From assembly GCA_045646865.1 (NCBI GenBank), contig JAZRLM010000019.1, forward strand, positions 62,001-126,000: DNA of 64,000 nucleotides. Reading direction: 5' to 3'. The translations under genes were made by a program, and so were the position numbers. This DNA is from SIG440 sp045646865 (lineage in GTDB: Bacteria > Bacillota > Clostridia > Monoglobales > Monoglobaceae). This document shows, in pieces, positions 17,955 through 25,161 of this stretch. Every line of letters starts with the position of its first letter. The stretch's first letter is position 1. Under the pieces are notes generated by a model. The model had not been told where the DNA came from. It saw nothing but the letters and a program-made list of their open reading frames with translations, and searched no databases.

Positions 17955-20141
17955 ATGGCAAAAAAACCTGTTATTGAACTTCAGAATATAACAGAAACTT
18001 TAGAGACCAACTATATGCCCTATGCAATGAGTGTAATTGTTTCAAGAGCAATTCCCGAAATTGACGGCTTTAAGCCTGCACACAGAAAGCTCCTTTATAC
18101 AATGTATAAAATGGGTCTGATAGGTGGCGGCCGCACAAAATCTGCCAATGTTGTAGGTCAGACAATGAAGCTGAACCCACACGGTGATGCGGCAATTTAT
18201 GAAACCATGGTGCGTCTTACAGAAGGACATCAGGCATTACTTCACCCATTGGTTGACTCAAAGGGTAACTTTGGCCGTCAATATTCAAGAGATATGGCTT
18301 ATGCTGCTGCCCGTTATACAGAGGTAAAGCTTTCTAAAATCTGCAGCGAGATTTTTAAGGATATAGATAAAGAAACGGTTGATTTGGTTGACAACTATGA
18401 CGGTACATTAAAAGAGCCTACATTGTTACCTGTCAGTTTCCCCAATATTCTGGTAAACCCCAATCAGGGTATTGCGGTTGGTATGGCTTCAAATATATGC
18501 AGCTTTAATCTTACTGAAATATGTGAGGCAACAATTAAAATGATGAAAGAGCCTGACTCGGATATTATGGATGTGCTGAAGGCTCCGGATTTTTCAACCG
18601 GCGGCGAAATTATCTTTGAAGAAGCTGTAATGCGTGATATTTACGAAACAGGCAGAGGCTCCTTTAAAATCCGTGCAAAGTATGAATACGACAAAAAGCA
18701 GCATTGCATAGATATAAAAGAAATTCCTTATACAACAACAGTTGAAGCAATTATTGAAAAGATAATCGAACTGATAAAGGCTGGCAAACTTAAGGAAATT
18801 TCTGATATTCGTGACGAAACCGACCTTAAGGGTCTAAAGATAACAATAGATATAAAGCGTGGTACAGACCCTGATAAACTTATGGCGAAGCTTTATAAAA
18901 TGACACCTCTACAGGATAGTTTTGGTTGTAACTTTAATATTCTTGTTGAAGGCTCTCCGATGGTGCTTGGCGTTAAGGACATAATCAGCGAATGGCTCAG
19001 ATTCCGCAAGTACTGTATCAAACGCGGAATACGCTATGATATTGACAAGAAAAGCGCAAAACTTCATCTTTTGCAGGGTCTAGAAAAAATTCTTCTTGAT
19101 ATTGACAAAGCAATAAAGATTGTCCGCGAAACCGAGGAAGATCAAATGGTTGTTCCCAACCTTATGAAAGGCTTTGGAATTGACGAAATTCAGGCAGAAT
19201 TTGTTGCGGAAATCAAACTGCGTAATCTTAACAAGGAGTACATTTTAAAACGTACAGCAGAAATCAAGGAGCTTGAAGAAGAAATCGCAGAACTCAAGGA
19301 TACACTTGAAAAGAACAAGAAGATTGAAAAAATTATCGAAAAACAGCTTAAGGAAATAATCAAAAAATACGGTGCTGACCGAAAGAGCTCAATAGTTTAT
19401 GAAGCCGATACCAAAACTGTGGTCGAAGAAGAAACGATAGAAAATTATCCTGTTATGATGTTTATAACTCAGGATGGTTATGTTAAGAAGATTTCTCATC
19501 ACGCCCTTCGAACAAGCGGTGAACAGAAGGTTAAGGAAGGCGACAGAATTGTTCAATGCGTTGACACTGACAACACCGCCGAAGTTCTTGTGTTTTCAAG
19601 TTCAGGCGAGGTTTACAAAACCCGTGCACACGAAATTCCCGATACCAAGGCTAGTCTTCTTGGTGAGTATATGCCCAATCTGCTTTCAATGGGTGAAGGT
19701 GAGCGTGTTGTAGGAATTGTAGTGGTAAAAGAATATAAGGGCAACATTCTTTTCTGCTTTGAAAACGGCAAAATGGCAAAGATTGATATTGCAGGCTATG
19801 AAACCAAGCAAAACAGAAAGAAACTTATAAATGCATATTCAACTGCATCACCATTGGTTAAACTTTTATACTTGCCTGAGGATACCGAACTTGTTGCTAT
19901 AAGCAATATAGGCAAGGCTCTGATATTCGACTCTGCGCAGGTTGCCTTAAAGACTACCAAGAATTCGCAGGGCGTAAATGTTATGTCTCCAACCAAAAAC
20001 AGCAAGCTTGCGGATGTGAAATTTGTAGGTGAGACAGGAATAAAAGACGTTAAACATTATCGCACCAAGAATATACCGGCAAAAGGCGCAGTAATCCGCC
20101 CCGAAGATGCCGATGATGAACAGCTTACATTGTTTGAATAA
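17955..20141 (+). CDS. parC: Type IIA DNA topoisomerase, A subunit (ParC/GyrA-like)
   Basis: 728 residues. The breakage-reunion domain has the catalytic tyrosine in AAARYTE (Tyr121). A coiled coil spans roughly residues 415-460, and a C-terminal beta-propeller follows. No GyrA box (QRRGGKG-like) is visible, and the length fits topoisomerase IV rather than gyrase, so decatenation is the likelier role. In the quinolone region the sequence is NPHGDAAIYE: alanine at the position of E. coli GyrA Ser83 and glutamate at Asp87. GGAGG precedes the ATG. Confidence 0.9.
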   Translation: MAKKPVIELQNITETLETNYMPYAMSVIVSRAIPEIDGFKPAHRKLLYTMYKMGLIGGGRTKSANVVGQTMKLNPHGDAAIYETMVRLTEGHQALLHPLVDSKGNFGRQYSRDMAYAAARYTEVKLSKICSEIFKDIDKETVDLVDNYDGTLKEPTLLPVSFPNILVNPNQGIAVGMASNICSFNLTEICEATIKMMKEPDSDIMDVLKAPDFSTGGEIIFEEAVMRDIYETGRGSFKIRAKYEYDKKQHCIDIKEIPYTTTVEAIIEKIIELIKAGKLKEISDIRDETDLKGLKITIDIKRGTDPDKLMAKLYKMTPLQDSFGCNFNILVEGSPMVLGVKDIISEWLRFRKYCIKRGIRYDIDKKSAKLHLLQGLEKILLDIDKAIKIVRETEEDQMVVPNLMKGFGIDEIQAEFVAEIKLRNLNKEYILKRTAEIKELEEEIAELKDTLEKNKKIEKIIEKQLKEIIKKYGADRKSSIVYEADTKTVVEEETIENYPVMMFITQDGYVKKISHHALRTSGEQKVKEGDRIVQCVDTDNTAEVLVFSSSGEVYKTRAHEIPDTKASLLGEYMPNLLSMGEGERVVGIVVVKEYKGNILFCFENGKMAKIDIAGYETKQNRKKLINAYSTASPLVKLLYLPEDTELVAISNIGKALIFDSAQVALKTTKNSQGVNVMSPTKNSKLADVKFVGETGIKDVKHYRTKNIPAKGAVIRPEDADDEQLTLFE

Positions 20142-20183
20142 AATTCAAATCGGTAGCATAAACATTTTCTGAGGTGACAGAGA

Positions 20184-20903
20184 GTGAAATTTAAAGTTTT
20201 TCATATGAAACGGATAATTGCCACACTTGTTGTGGCAATTATTGTCTTAGCGGCAACGGGAATAGAAGTGCTGGTAGAAAATTCAATGACCCAAAGCACA
20301 AATGCATCAACACTTGCGGAAAAAGTAATACTTATTGACCCCGGACACGGTGGAATTGATGCAGGGGCGTCTGCTAACGGTGCAGTTGAAAAGGACATCA
20401 ACCTTGCAGTTGCAAAATTTTTAAAGGAGTATGTTGAGGCAGGTGGAGGCAAGGTATATATGACACGTGAAACTGATGACAATACCGCAGACCCAAACCG
20501 TGCTAAAGGTGTATCGCAAAAAAAGTCCGATATGCAAATGCGCAAATCGGACATTGAAAAGTATAAAGCAGATATGTTTATAAGTATACATATGAACAAG
20601 TTTGAACAGTCAAAATACCGCGGTGCACAGGTTTTTTATGATGACGACTCACAGGAAAACAGAATATTGGCAGAAGCAATACAGCAATCCCTGAAAGATG
20701 TGCTCAAAGACGGCAACAAAAGAGTTGCAAAAGGTACAGGCGACAGCATCTTTGTTCTTCGTGACAACAAGGTTCCGTCGGCACTTATCGAATGTGGATT
20801 TTTGTCAAATCCAGAAGAGGCAAATCTTTTAAAAACATCTGAACATCAGAAGCTGGTGGCTGAGGGAATTTATACAGGAATAATTAAATATTTTAACCAT
20901 TAA
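20184..20903 (+). CDS. cwlD: N-acetylmuramoyl-L-alanine amidase CwlD (spore cortex)
   Basis: A 239-residue protein with an N-terminal membrane anchor (residues about 9-30) and an Amidase_3 domain. Zinc ligands are in DPGHGGIDAG, the catalytic/ligand segment is SIHMNKF, and ALIECGFLSN is at the end. It removes peptides from muramic acid so muramic delta-lactam can form in the cortex, needed for germination. GTG start with GAGGTGA 6 nt upstream. Its 3' end overlaps the 3' end of convergent sigE by 11 bp. Confidence 0.9.
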   Translation: MKFKVFHMKRIIATLVVAIIVLAATGIEVLVENSMTQSTNASTLAEKVILIDPGHGGIDAGASANGAVEKDINLAVAKFLKEYVEAGGGKVYMTRETDDNTADPNRAKGVSQKKSDMQMRKSDIEKYKADMFISIHMNKFEQSKYRGAQVFYDDDSQENRILAEAIQQSLKDVLKDGNKRVAKGTGDSIFVLRDNKVPSALIECGFLSNPEEANLLKTSEHQKLVAEGIYTGIIKYFNH

Positions 20904-21621
20904 TCATTTTGTTAATGTCACGTTTCAGGCGTGACATTATTCTTTTTTCAAGACGTGATATGTATGACTGCGAAATTCCAAGCATATCGGCAACCTGTTT
21001 TTGTGTCTTTTCTTCGCCCGAACCGCCTATGCCAAAACGCAGATTCATGATTTTTTGCTCACGGTCTGAGAGTCGTTTTAACGCAATTCTTAAAAGTTCT
21101 TTATCAACATTATCCTCAATTTTCCGTTGGGTAATATCATTGTCTGTTCCAAGTATGTCAGAGAGTAGAAGCTCATTTCCGTCCCAATCAACATTTAACG
21201 GTTCATCAATTGAAATATTGGCTTTGTTTGAATTGTTTTTACGTAGATACATAAGTATTTCATTTTCTATGCAACGGGATGCATAGGTTGCGAGTTTAAT
21301 ATTTTTGTCAGGCTTAAATGTGTTAATTGCTTTAATAAGACCGATGGTTCCTATTGAAATCAAATCCTCAACACCAACTCCGGTATTCTCAAACTTCTTT
21401 GCTATGTATACAACAAGTCGCAGATTATGCTCGATAAGAATTGCACGGGTGTTTTCCAAATCTTTGCCATTGCCAAGATTTTCAAGCAAATGTTCTTCGT
21501 CCGCAGATGACAACGGTGGGGGAAGCGTGTCGGCACCTCCTATGTAATGAATATACTTTTTCCCTTTTAAAAATGTAAAAATTTGTTCAAGCAGCATTAT
21601 CAGGTAATTCACAAATATCAT
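20893..21621 (-). CDS. sigE: RNA polymerase sporulation sigma factor SigE (pro-sigma-E)
   Basis: A mother-cell sigma-70 family factor very close to B. subtilis SigE, including LVVYIAKKFENTG, LISIGTIGLIKA, the near-identical CIENEILMYLRKNN and the C-terminal SQSYISRLEKRI. A hydrophobic pro-sequence of roughly 25-30 residues precedes HYIGGAD, where SpoIIGA cuts. The start is uncertain: an AAAGG on the minus strand serves the ATG at 21621 (spacing short) or the GTG four codons on; a TTG nine codons upstream is less likely. The gene overlaps the end of spoIIGA, as expected for co-translation of protease and substrate. Confidence 0.94.
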   Translation of the reverse strand: MIFVNYLIMLLEQIFTFLKGKKYIHYIGGADTLPPPLSSADEEHLLENLGNGKDLENTRAILIEHNLRLVVYIAKKFENTGVGVEDLISIGTIGLIKAINTFKPDKNIKLATYASRCIENEILMYLRKNNSNKANISIDEPLNVDWDGNELLLSDILGTDNDITQRKIEDNVDKELLRIALKRLSDREQKIMNLRFGIGGSGEEKTQKQVADMLGISQSYISRLEKRIMSRLKRDINKMING

Positions 21622-22459
21622 CAGCCTTTCTTTGAATGTTATTTTCAAGTATTTGGGGATTAAATATGGCAGAGTATGTATCTATGTCGGTTTTAGAAAT
21701 ACCGATAACCGAGTTCGTGATTTCATTATCGTCAATAATCAGTTTATCGGGTATAAAGCCGTCTAAAATTCCTTTTGAATTATCAATGGTGGTAAAGGGT
21801 AACGGTCGGTATTTATTTCCGGAAATTTCCTTTGATAGTAATACCTTGGCAATCTTCGGAGATATGATAACGGCAGGTGCTCCCGAAATCGGGTCACAAA
21901 GTGTACAGCCTGTATCGCAAAGTGATGATATGGTAACGCATTTACCACCAAAATGTATTGTAAGTTTGGCACTATGTTTTACATTCTGTATATTTTGGTT
22001 TTTTATGTATGTGATGATGTATATTATGGTATATGCCAGTATTGTTGAAATAAGCAGTAATTCAAAACTGATGTTCAGATAAATTTCTCCGTTTGATACT
22101 GCTGCACCAAGCATAACGCCAAATTCGGTTGCAAATATAAGAGCAAACATTATTCCACCGAAGACTGTATTGACACAAAAGAAAACAACTACGTTTTTTA
22201 CTATAACGGACGGCGTTTTTGACGGAAACGCCAGAACAGATATTATAAAAAGAAATATTGTTTTTGTAATAATTGAATGTGTAAAAGAAAGCTGCGGAAA
22301 AAACATAACCGTTGAGTATAATGCTGCAACTGTGGCAGATAGCAGCATACGAAGGACACTTAGATTTTTTCTTAAAAAAAGAGCTGAAGTATAAAGTGTT
22401 ACAGAATCCATAAGAAAATTAAGCAAAAACAACATATCTATGTAAACAACGGGTTTCAC
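21587..22459 (-). CDS. spoIIGA: Sigma-E processing peptidase SpoIIGA
   Basis: 290 residues. Five hydrophobic segments cover roughly residues 1-150, and the C-terminal half is an aspartic-protease-like domain with the catalytic motif LCDTGCTLCDP. It is activated from the forespore by SpoIIR and cleaves the pro-sequence of SigE, encoded immediately downstream in the same operon. The start is a GTG preceded by AAAGGG. Confidence 0.93.
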   Translation of the reverse strand: MKPVVYIDMLFLLNFLMDSVTLYTSALFLRKNLSVLRMLLSATVAALYSTVMFFPQLSFTHSIITKTIFLFIISVLAFPSKTPSVIVKNVVVFFCVNTVFGGIMFALIFATEFGVMLGAAVSNGEIYLNISFELLLISTILAYTIIYIITYIKNQNIQNVKHSAKLTIHFGGKCVTISSLCDTGCTLCDPISGAPAVIISPKIAKVLLSKEISGNKYRPLPFTTIDNSKGILDGFIPDKLIIDDNEITNSVIGISKTDIDTYSAIFNPQILENNIQRKADDICELPDNAA

Positions 22460-22521
22460 AACACCAGCCCTTTCGCAAAATAATATGTATATTTAGAATA
22501 CCATTTAAGAGTTAAAATTTT

Positions 22522-22528
22522 TGTCGTA
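22522..22528. promoter_or_regulatory. Possible Spo0A box upstream of spoIIGA
   Basis: TGTCGTA matches the 0A-box core TGTCGAA at six of seven positions. It lies about 63 bp upstream of the spoIIGA start, and spoIIG operons are Spo0A-activated in Bacillus. A single near-match is weak evidence. Confidence 0.35.
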
Positions 22529-22557
22529 TAAGGTAGTGGAATAAATTAAAATTTGTA

Positions 22558-22586
22558 TTGAAATGCAGATATAAATGTGATATAAT
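22558..22586 (+). promoter_or_regulatory. Sigma-A promoter reading into the hairpin array and pgi
   Basis: TTGAAA and TATAAT are separated by 17 bp. The first hairpin of the array starts at the base after the -10. Confidence 0.75.
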
Positions 22587-22800
22587 GAGTTTAATCGTGA
22601 AACGATTAAACTCAGCGATATAAATTCCTGATGGAATTTGCGATATATACTGCGTATGCGATATATCTAAAGATGCGATATGTCCCTTCGGGACGAGAAA
22701 AGGAATTTATATCATATCGCAACGGAGCAAAGCGGAGTTATATCGTGTTTGAACGAAGTGAAAATATATCGCACGAGCGTGAGCGAGTATATCGCAGAAG
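22587..22800 (+). repeat. Array of nested and tandem hairpins upstream of pgi
   Basis: Successive inverted words are visible. GAGTTTAATCG/CGATTAAACTC is an 11-bp hairpin at 22587-22613. AAATTCC/GGAATTT is at 22622-22639. GTCCC/GGGAC with a TTC loop is at 22682-22694. A long-range 12-bp helix pairs GATATAAATTCC (22617-22628) with GGAATTTATATC (22702-22713). The word GCGATAT appears repeatedly in the left half and ATATCGC in the right. The 61-codon ORF through it is a by-product of the repeats. Confidence 0.8.
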
Positions 22801-22812
22801 GAAGAATAAATT

Positions 22813-22906
22813 ATGAATGATAAAACAATAAAGGAACAAATGCTCTGCATTTGAATTATAAAGAAAATTGCTTTGCGATTTTCTACCACAATTATTCATC
22901 ATTCAT
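22813..22906. mobile_element. MITE-like short element with terminal inverted repeats
   Basis: ATGAATGAT (22813-22821) and its complement ATCATTCAT (22898-22906) flank an interior that contains a 10-bp hairpin, AGAAAATTGC/GCGATTTTCT. The right end continues into more ATTATTCAT-like repeats. It has no coding capacity. The resemblance to a non-autonomous transposable element is an inference. Confidence 0.45.
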
Positions 22907-23022
22907 TATTAATTATTCATTAAAAATCAGTGGGCATCTAAATCGTTCACTAATTATATAATGAATTCAATGAAGTTGAATTCATTTAAATGTACTTGCG
23001 TACGCTAAATTACTTTGTAGCT
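22907..23022. other. Repeat-rich spacer between the MITE-like element and the peptidase remnant
   Basis: It contains a perfect 11-bp hairpin, AATGAATTCAA/TTGAATTCATT (22960-22986), and a GTAC-TTGC-GTAC palindrome. Nothing else is recognised. Confidence 0.6.
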
Positions 23023-23133
23023 AAGTTCAACAAAGAAGGCGGAGCTCATCAGCCAAATGAGTATATAGAATGCGATGCACTTGTTAAATTTGCAAAGACT
23101 ATTGCAACATATGTAATTAAAACTTTGGGTTAA
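23023..23133 (+). pseudogene. C-terminal remnant of an M20-family dipeptidase
   Basis: A frame ending in TAA at 23131 encodes a tail with GGAHQPNEYI followed by a helix ending VIKTLG. AHQPNEYI-type sequence is characteristic of the very C-terminus of M20 metallopeptidases such as PepV/Sapep-like dipeptidases. In these the His is near the metal centre and the last helix follows. Only some 36 residues remain. Upstream the frame (open from ATG 22990) runs into hairpin repeats with no peptidase similarity, so the rest of the gene has been lost or replaced. Confidence 0.6.
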
Positions 23134-23167
23134 TTAAAATTATTATTTGAAATAGGAGATGTAATAC

Positions 23168-24502
23168 ATGAATAATATTAAACTTGACTATAAGTCAGCT
23201 TTGAATTTTTTTAGCGAAGAAGAAATTGCAAACGTAAAAGAACAGGTAAAGACTGCACATAATGCGCTGCATAACAAAACAGGTGCGGGCAATGATTTTC
23301 TGGGTTGGGTAGACCTTCCCGAAAATTATGATAAAGAAGAATTTGCCAGAATTAAAGCGGCGGCAAAGAAGATTCAAGAGAACTCTGATGTTCTTATTGT
23401 TATCGGTATTGGTGGCTCTTATCTTGGTGCAAAGGCAGCGATTGATTTTCTTACAGGTCCTTTTTATAACTACAATTCCAAGACACAGATTTTCTTTGCG
23501 GGCAACAGTATCAGCCCCAACTATATAAACGGTCTTCTTAAGTCAATTGAGGGCAAGGATGTTTCTGTAAATATTATTTCGAAATCAGGTACAACAACCG
23601 AGCCCGCTATTGCGTTCCGTATCTTCAAGGAATATCTTGAAAATAAATACGGCAAGGAAGAAGCAAAGAACAGAATTTTTGCAACCACAGACAAATCTCG
23701 CGGTGCTCTTAAAAATCTTGCTGATAAAGAAGGTTATGAAACTTTTGTTGTTCCCGATGATGTAGGCGGAAGATTTTCAGTTCTTACAGCGGTTGGTCTT
23801 CTCCCTATCGCAGTTTGTGGTGCTGACATCGACATGCTGATGCAGGGTGCGCGTGATGCTATGGATATCTATTCCGGTGACAATGTTGACGAAAACGATT
23901 GCTATAAATATGCCGCAATCAGAAACATTCTTTACAGAAAAGGTAAAACCGTTGAAATGCTTGTTAACTATGAACCTGAACTTCAGTATTTCATCGAATG
24001 GTGGAAACAGCTCTTTGGTGAAAGTGAAGGTAAAGACCAAAAGGGTATTTTCCCTGCAGGTGCAAGCTTCTCAACAGACCTTCATTCTATGGGACAGTAC
24101 ATTCAGGACGGCTTGAGAAATCTTTTTGAAACCGTACTATATGTTGAAAATTCAAAGGAAGATATTGTTTTGGGCACAGACCCCGAAAATGTTGACGGTC
24201 TTAACTTCCTTAGCGGCAAGACAGTTGACTTTGTAAACAAAAAGGCATTTGAGGGTACACTTCTTGCTCATACCGACGGCGGAGTTCCCAATCTTGTTGT
24301 AAAAATCAAGGATTTAAGTGAATATACTCTTGGTCAGCTTTTCTATTTCTTTGAAAAAGCCTGTGGCATCAGTGGTTATATGTTGGGCGTAAATCCCTTT
24401 AATCAGCCCGGTGTTGAAAGCTATAAAAAGAATATGTTTGCGCTCCTTGGAAAGCCCGGATACGAGGATGAAAAAGAAGCTCTTGAAAAAAGATTAAAAT
24501 AA
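23168..24502 (+). CDS. pgi: Glucose-6-phosphate isomerase
   Basis: A 444-residue bacterial-type Pgi. Signatures are GIGGSYLGAKAAI near residue 78, SKSGTTTEPAIAFR (sugar-phosphate binding), GGRFSVLTAVGLLP, the catalytic Glu region near HSMGQYIQDG, and the conserved lysine in NQPGVESYKKN at the end. It interconverts glucose-6-phosphate and fructose-6-phosphate, linking the glucokinase at 53131 to glycolysis. AGGAGATG precedes the ATG. The only promoter seen is 580 nt upstream, across the hairpin array. Confidence 0.96.
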   Translation: MNNIKLDYKSALNFFSEEEIANVKEQVKTAHNALHNKTGAGNDFLGWVDLPENYDKEEFARIKAAAKKIQENSDVLIVIGIGGSYLGAKAAIDFLTGPFYNYNSKTQIFFAGNSISPNYINGLLKSIEGKDVSVNIISKSGTTTEPAIAFRIFKEYLENKYGKEEAKNRIFATTDKSRGALKNLADKEGYETFVVPDDVGGRFSVLTAVGLLPIAVCGADIDMLMQGARDAMDIYSGDNVDENDCYKYAAIRNILYRKGKTVEMLVNYEPELQYFIEWWKQLFGESEGKDQKGIFPAGASFSTDLHSMGQYIQDGLRNLFETVLYVENSKEDIVLGTDPENVDGLNFLSGKTVDFVNKKAFEGTLLAHTDGGVPNLVVKIKDLSEYTLGQLFYFFEKACGISGYMLGVNPFNQPGVESYKKNMFALLGKPGYEDEKEALEKRLK

Positions 24503-24514
24503 TTAAAAAAACTA

Positions 24515-24543
24515 TTGTTAAATTGGAAAACTTATGTTATAAT
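24515..24543 (+). promoter_or_regulatory. Sigma-A promoter for the P-loop protein gene
   Basis: TTGTTA and TATAAT are separated by 17 bp. A small hairpin ATACAC/GTGTAT lies in the 5' UTR. Confidence 0.7.
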
Positions 24544-24602
24544 GTACTAAAGAAAAAGATACACTCTGGTGTATTTAAATATAAAGAAGGGCGGTAAAGC
24601 TT

Positions 24603-25016
24603 ATGATTAAAATTCACATTGGCCTTAAAGGCAGCGGCAAAACCAAAAAATTGATTGATGATGTTAACGGTGCTCTTGCATTGGAAAAGGGTAACGTAGT
24701 GTGCATCACCGAGGGTAATCGCCTTATGCACGACATTGACAGAAAGGTCAGAATGATTAATACAGAACAGTTCGATATAAAGAATTTTGATATGTTCGCA
24801 GGTCTGCTCAGCGGTATTATCGCACAGGACTTTGACGTTACACACATCTTTATTGACAGCGTGTTCAAAAGTGTTCCCGAAGAAAGTATGGCAAACATTG
24901 ATGCACTGATTGAAACTATCGAAACACTTGAAGAAAAGTTTGACACATCATTTACTTTGATGGTTAGTGCAGATGTTGCAGAAGCAACAGAAATGGTTAA
25001 GAAATATATGGCTTAA
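24603..25016 (+). CDS. Small P-loop protein of unknown function
   Basis: 137 residues. A Walker A motif GLKGSGKTK starts at residue 7, and a Walker-B-like strand THIFIDSV is near residue 80. The overall size suggests a minimal nucleotide-binding domain. No sensor, arginine finger or partner domain is visible, so ATPase activity is not assured. It has its own promoter and is followed by thrC after a structured spacer. I do not recognise a characterised family. Confidence 0.7.
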   Translation: MIKIHIGLKGSGKTKKLIDDVNGALALEKGNVVCITEGNRLMHDIDRKVRMINTEQFDIKNFDMFAGLLSGIIAQDFDVTHIFIDSVFKSVPEESMANIDALIETIETLEEKFDTSFTLMVSADVAEATEMVKKYMA

Positions 25017-25039
25017 TCGGCAGACGATGCAACTATGAA

Positions 25040-25158
25040 AATACGAGGGGAGCAGTCGGTTTAGAAAGTATAAATCGGCTTTGCTCCTTTCTGCGTTTAA
25101 ATCCCGAGGTCGAATTTTGAGTATTCTCGCGGAAAATTATCAAAGAAAGGCTATTAAA
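25040..25158 (+). promoter_or_regulatory. Structured leader upstream of thrC
   Basis: A long hairpin, GGAGCA-GTCGGTTTA pairing with TAAATCGGC-TTTGCTCC (with G-U pairs), spans about 25052-25090. A weaker stem around CCGAG/CTCG(CGG) follows, and then GAAAGGCTATTAAAATT immediately before the thrC ATG. The terminal segment closely resembles the 3' end of the repeat at 3661 and 29555. No T-box consensus is present. Role unknown. Confidence 0.5.
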
Positions 25159-25161
25159 ATT

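Noticed and set aside
22631..22816. 61-codon ORF in hairpin array A
   Set aside because: The peptide is an artefact of repeated GCGATAT/ATATCGC words, with no ribosome-binding site.
25017..25161. T-box riboswitch upstream of thrC
   Set aside because: No AGGGTGG-type antiterminator sequence, specifier-loop motif or terminator was found in the leader.
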